From assembly GCA_022710975.1 (NCBI GenBank), contig JAKLGA010000003.1:372001-436000 (forward strand): a stretch of 64,000 nucleotides of DNA, read 5' to 3'. Below the pieces are notes generated by a model. It did no database searches and was not told the DNA's origin. It saw only the letters and a list, made by a program, of their open reading frames with translations. Below, one piece after another: positions 60,865-64,000 of the stretch (the stretch's first letter is position 1; each line of letters starts with the position of its first letter). Source of the stretch: Myxococcota bacterium. Lineage in GTDB: Bacteria > Myxococcota > B64-G9. Position numbers and translations under genes: made by a program.

Positions 60865-62217
60865 ATGCTGGCGATGAGCGCGATGGCCTGGATCCTCGCC
60901 CTGGAGGCGGTGGCCCCGGCGGCCGCGGAGCCACCTGCCTGGACCCCCGGCTACATCGCGGCTGCCCGGGTGCACCTGCGAGCGGCTCCCGCCAGGGATT
61001 CGGCCGAGGTGGTGAGGCTGCGGATCGGGGCGGAGGTGGAGTACCGACCGGCCGGGGAGGGGGGCCTCTGCGAGGTGAAGGTGACGGGCACCGGGCGGGT
61101 GGGCTTCACCCGCTGCAGCGCGCTGGGGACCGAGCGGCCGACGGTGGAGGGACTGCTGCGACGTCTGGCGGCCGTGATGGAGACAAGGCAAGCAGCCGGG
61201 GCGGCAGGCAGGTATCCGAGCAAGGACTCTGACATCAGGCTCGTCTCTCTGGTCAAGCGGATCTTCTTCCTTTCCCCCTCCCTCACGGTCCTATGGTGGG
61301 CGTGTGGCGAACTCGATTACGAAAGGAGTGGAGTTACTCCCTGCTCGCCGGACATCTCCGGTCTGTTCGCCGAGCTCGATGGCATTCGCCGGGGTTCGGA
61401 CCTGGTCCCCCTCCGGGGATGTTGGAACTCTCCGGCGGTTGCACGGGGTGCATATCCCGTTTCTGGTCCCATGGACTGCCATCACGATCCTGGGTGGGAC
61501 GAGCGCGTGGGCCGGCTCGAGGGCAACGTGTTGCGGATGGTCCGCGACGAGAAGCTCGGCCCCAGGCTCGTCGCGAAGCCATCCTTGTTCAAATCGCGGA
61601 ATGACGTGTACCTCGTACCTGGAGGACAGAACCTCGCCAGGCTACTTCGCCGCGGAGAGTCGTTCCTGGGACCTGATGGCAGGGCCGAGGTGCGCTATCA
61701 GACTGGTGGCCTCTTCGGAGCCGCATCATTCATCGAGTTCACCAAGCTGCTTCCAGATGCACGAGCGATGCTCTCTGTCTTTCCGGCGGATCCGGGCTGC
61801 CGTTACCTCTGTGATATCCCCGGCCTGCTCGCGCGCTTCATCGATCGGCCGCGGGTCTATCTGCTGACCAAGCGGGGAGCGCTCGTCAGCGGATCGCTCG
61901 TCGAGATTCGGGATCCGCATCCCAGCCCTTGTGGGCGCAGGGCTGCTGCGGTCTTCGCCTCGCGAGAGCCCGTGGATGTTGCCGCGGTGATCGTCACGCC
62001 CATGAGCCTTGATCCCGTGAAGACCAAGGTCCACCAGTTCGGCGGGGGAAGCTTCGAAGTGGATCTCGACGGCGATGGAAACCAGGATTTCGCGTACCTG
62101 GCGACTGGCAATGAGTGCGTGGAAGATAACACCTACTGCTGCACGGGGTTCCTCGTGGTCAACATCGGTGGCGCCTGGCACCTGGCGGCGGAGATGTGCA
62201 CGGAAGTCTGCACCTGA
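60865..62217 (+). CDS. Secreted SH3-like protein, paralogue 2
   Basis: This 450-residue paralogue of the preceding gene shares the signal peptide, SH3b-like domain and C-terminal FG-GAP-like segment almost residue for residue. It differs in the middle third ('RYPSKDSDIRLVSLVKRIF' and following) and at scattered sites. The two start codons are 1375 bases apart, with a 37-base gap between genes. The mosaic pattern suggests recent tandem duplication or gene conversion at the ends. Function unknown. A short AGGGGG ribosome site precedes the ATG. Confidence 0.7.
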   Translation: MLAMSAMAWILALEAVAPAAAEPPAWTPGYIAAARVHLRAAPARDSAEVVRLRIGAEVEYRPAGEGGLCEVKVTGTGRVGFTRCSALGTERPTVEGLLRRLAAVMETRQAAGAAGRYPSKDSDIRLVSLVKRIFFLSPSLTVLWWACGELDYERSGVTPCSPDISGLFAELDGIRRGSDLVPLRGCWNSPAVARGAYPVSGPMDCHHDPGWDERVGRLEGNVLRMVRDEKLGPRLVAKPSLFKSRNDVYLVPGGQNLARLLRRGESFLGPDGRAEVRYQTGGLFGAASFIEFTKLLPDARAMLSVFPADPGCRYLCDIPGLLARFIDRPRVYLLTKRGALVSGSLVEIRDPHPSPCGRRAAAVFASREPVDVAAVIVTPMSLDPVKTKVHQFGGGSFEVDLDGDGNQDFAYLATGNECVEDNTYCCTGFLVVNIGGAWHLAAEMCTEVCT

Positions 62218-62235
62218 AGTCTGGTGCGTGGCTCG

Positions 62236-62844
62236 TCAGGCAGCGTCGAGGAGGCTCCCGGCCAGCAGGGCCGCCGCGGCGCAGGGCTCCAGGATGTCCT
62301 CGACCGCGTGCCAGGTCTCCACCGGCAGGAAGAGGTCGAAGGCGAGCGCCAGGCCGCCCAGGCCGAGGCCGACCAGCCAGCAGACGCGCGGCGCGAGCCG
62401 CGGCGTCCTCCAGGTGAGCCACAGGAAGAGCCCGCCGCCCAGCGCCGCGAAGGCCGCGAGCGGCAGGTCGCCCACGATCCCCATGCCCCTGAGGTCGCCG
62501 CCGTAGGCGCCGAACAGGATGCGCTCCTTGAGCGCCTCGTGGAGCATGAACCACTCGTCGAGCGCCGCGGCCGCGCACCACGCCCCGACCAGACCGTGGA
62601 GCCAGGGCCGCGCGCCGCGCGCGGCGGGGATCAGCGCCAGCGCCGCGGTCATGCAGAACAGGGCGCTCGTCAGCCAGGCCACCGGGGAATCCTCGCGCTG
62701 CAGCACGGCCTCGAGCTCCGCGCCGGCGTCGACGAGCACCCAGGCCAGGAACGCGGCGACGGCCAGGCCCAGCCCGCCGAGGACGAGCCACGGGGCCGCG
62801 CGCCCTGTCCTGGCCGCCGGGCTCTGGGGGGCCTTGTCTTCCAT
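62236..62844 (-). CDS. Integral membrane protein of unknown function
   Basis: The 202-residue protein has about six hydrophobic helices and several acidic residues at helix ends ('DEWFMLHEALKERILF', 'DLFLPVETWHAVEDILEP'), a pattern seen in putative membrane hydrolases and unknown families. It lies 25 bases downstream of the Sel1-repeat gene and converges with the SH3-like paralogue. Confidence 0.6.
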   Translation of the reverse strand: MEDKAPQSPAARTGRAAPWLVLGGLGLAVAAFLAWVLVDAGAELEAVLQREDSPVAWLTSALFCMTAALALIPAARGARPWLHGLVGAWCAAAALDEWFMLHEALKERILFGAYGGDLRGMGIVGDLPLAAFAALGGGLFLWLTWRTPRLAPRVCWLVGLGLGGLALAFDLFLPVETWHAVEDILEPCAAAALLAGSLLDAA

Positions 62845-62869
62845 GGGACCTCGACTCCGGCCCGGCCGC

Positions 62870-64000
62870 CTAGCGGCCGATCTTGTCGCAGGCCTTCTGC
62901 AGCTTGTCGTTGCAGGCGCGGCCGAAGTAGCCGCGGGCCCGGTCCGGGTCGGCCGGGCCCAGCGCCCCGGACTCCATGAACAGCCCGAGCTGGTGGCAGG
63001 CCAGCGCGAAGCCGCCGTCGCAGGCCCTGTCCAGCGCCGCGCGCGCGGACACCGCGTCCCGCGCTCCGCCCGAGCCCTCGGCCGCGGCCAGCCCGAAGCG
63101 GTAGCAGGCCGGGGCGTTGCCCATGCCGCAGGCCTGCTCGTCGCTCGCGCGGGCCGCCGCCGCCGCGTCCGCCGGGGGCGGGGCGCGGCCGTCGGCCGGG
63201 CGCAGCTCGGGCGAGGCGCGCTCGACCCCCTCCTCCTCGAGCTTCAGCCGGGAGCGCTTGGGCGGTCGCGGCTTGCCGCCCGGCCTGGCGCCTGGCCGGG
63301 CCGGCGGCTCGTCGACGGGCTGCACCAGCACAAGCGCGAGCCCGTCCCGGGTCGGATCCCCGTCGGGCGTCGAGGTGAGCAGGACGACCTCGCGCGGCTC
63401 GGTCCGCCTGGGCAGGGGCTCCGCGGGGTGGAGCAGCACCCGGGCGGGCCGGCCGCCCAGGACGCGCTGCTCGGCCCGGACCTTGGCCAGGGCCTGCTGG
63501 CGCGCGAGGCGGTCCGCGGCGAGCTCTGCCAGCCCGTCGAGCGCAGCGAGCAGGCGTGCCTCCGCCTCGCCGCGGCGCGCGGCCAGGGCCGCGTCCAGGG
63601 GCGCCTGCTCGGGCGCGGGACGCCGCTCGCGGGCCAGCTTCCGGCGGAGCTCCTCCAGCCGGGAGAGCTCCTCGAGCGCGCCCGAGAGCTCCCCGGCGGC
63701 CCGCGCGAGCCCCAGGGCGTGCCCCAGGAGCTCGAGCTCGAGGGCCTTGGCGTCCGCGGCCAGCTCGGCCTGGCGCTGCGCCCGCTGCCGGGCGTGCCCG
63801 TCGGCGAAGGCGCGGGCCGCGCGGCCGGCCTGCTCGCGTAGGCCCTCGTCAGCCGTTGCCGTCAGGCAGGGTAGCCACAGCACCTCAGCGTCCGGGCCCG
63901 CGGGCTTGGCGCGCCTGGCGAGGGCGCGCAGGCCTGCCGCCAGACCCTGCGGATCGCCCGGCTCCACGCTCCGCCACTGCGCCCCCTGGCCGAGCAGCAG
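62870..64000 (-). CDS. Partial Sel1-like repeat protein
   Basis: The coding frame stays open to the window edge beyond a possible GTG at 63965-63967, so the start is missing. The visible 376 or so residues have a coiled-coil, Ala/Arg/Glu-rich N-terminal half (about 60-200), a basic linker and a C-terminal Cys-containing Sel1-like repeat block ('AACYRFGLAAAEG', 'DGGFALACHQLGLFMESGA', 'RACNDKLQKACDKIGR'). Sel1 repeats form alpha/alpha scaffolds; the paired Cys pattern resembles HcpA-like proteins. Function unknown. Confidence 0.68.
   Translation of the reverse strand: MLLGQGAQWRSVEPGDPQGLAAGLRALARRAKPAGPDAEVLWLPCLTATADEGLREQAGRAARAFADGHARQRAQRQAELAADAKALELELLGHALGLARAAGELSGALEELSRLEELRRKLARERRPAPEQAPLDAALAARRGEAEARLLAALDGLAELAADRLARQQALAKVRAEQRVLGGRPARVLLHPAEPLPRRTEPREVVLLTSTPDGDPTRDGLALVLVQPVDEPPARPGARPGGKPRPPKRSRLKLEEEGVERASPELRPADGRAPPPADAAAAARASDEQACGMGNAPACYRFGLAAAEGSGGARDAVSARAALDRACDGGFALACHQLGLFMESGALGPADPDRARGYFGRACNDKLQKACDKIGR

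Noticed and set aside
59490-62217. Insertion sequence or transposon pair
   Set aside because: The direct copies are coding paralogues without transposase or terminal inverted repeats.

Overview
The window is very GC-rich, with strong G/C third-position bias and many GTG starts and stop/start overlaps. It looks like a chromosomal segment of a myxobacterium-like (Myxococcota/deltaproteobacterial) organism. Support comes from a C-terminal MYXO-CTERM-type sorting tail (50515-52176), an EF-G of the spdEFG1/mitochondrial type (29713-31794), many lipoproteins with the short Cys-rich modules common in this phylum, a sigma-54 promoter, and tandem-domain secreted proteins. I see no rRNA, tRNA, CRISPR array, transposase or prophage block. 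Most genes are chromosomal, and only 59.3-62.2 kb departs clearly in base composition.

Layout. 0-2.6 kb: the 5' end of ssb (minus), diverging from a beta-propeller/transglutaminase exported protein and a small radical SAM protein. 2.7-7.8 kb: a minus-strand operon of WD40 protein, MoxR AAA+ ATPase and HExxH/VWA protein, a three-part module resembling vWA-MoxR ternary systems. 7.9-15.4 kb: DUF3795 protein plus methyltransferase, an exported AP-rich protein, a radical SAM activase-like protein, an Hsp33-like chaperone, then a translationally coupled trio of UbiA prenyltransferase, radical SAM/SPASM protein and Omp85-like barrel. 15.4-21.5 kb: a minus-strand glycan-use operon (GH5 lipoprotein, outer-membrane barrel, sodium:solute symporter, small membrane protein, cupin). 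21.5-29.5 kb: hybrid histidine kinase, S46 dipeptidyl peptidase, DMT exporter, an unknown secreted protein and a PAS-GGDEF-EAL protein. 29.7-36 kb: EF-G, a P-loop/SLOG-like fusion, an FGE-like protein, a thioredoxin-like exported protein and a secreted protein. 36.1-39.4 kb: zinc-ribbon membrane protein, a degenerate ABC-F lacking both Walker A lysines, a YhbY RNA-binding protein and a small helical protein. 39.4-42.9 kb: DNA polymerase IV (minus) diverging from thiG-thiH-thiS. 42.9-49.7 kb: two proteins carrying four copies of one domain, a YncE-like lipoprotein, a large unknown lipoprotein and a holin-like membrane protein. 49.7-56.5 kb (minus): CDP-alcohol phosphatidyltransferase, NlpC/P60-like MYXO-CTERM protein, a protein with many carboxypeptidase-regulatory-like repeats and a PHP hydrolase. 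56.6-64 kb: SGNH-like and alpha/beta-hydrolase lipoproteins, a zinc-ribbon protein, a small secreted protein, a tandem pair of SH3-like secreted paralogues, a membrane protein and a Sel1-repeat protein cut by the window edge.

Promoter-like sequences of the form TTGnnn-N17/18-TAnnnT recur before many transcription units. In several cases the -10 lies so close to the start codon, with no Shine-Dalgarno, that leaderless translation is plausible. The most unusual items are the pseudo-ABC-F in an RNA-binding context, the WD40-MoxR-VWA/metallopeptidase operon, the ATPase-SLOG fusion and the mosaic tandem paralogues at 59.5-62.2 kb. All functional statements rest on motif reading; no database search was run.
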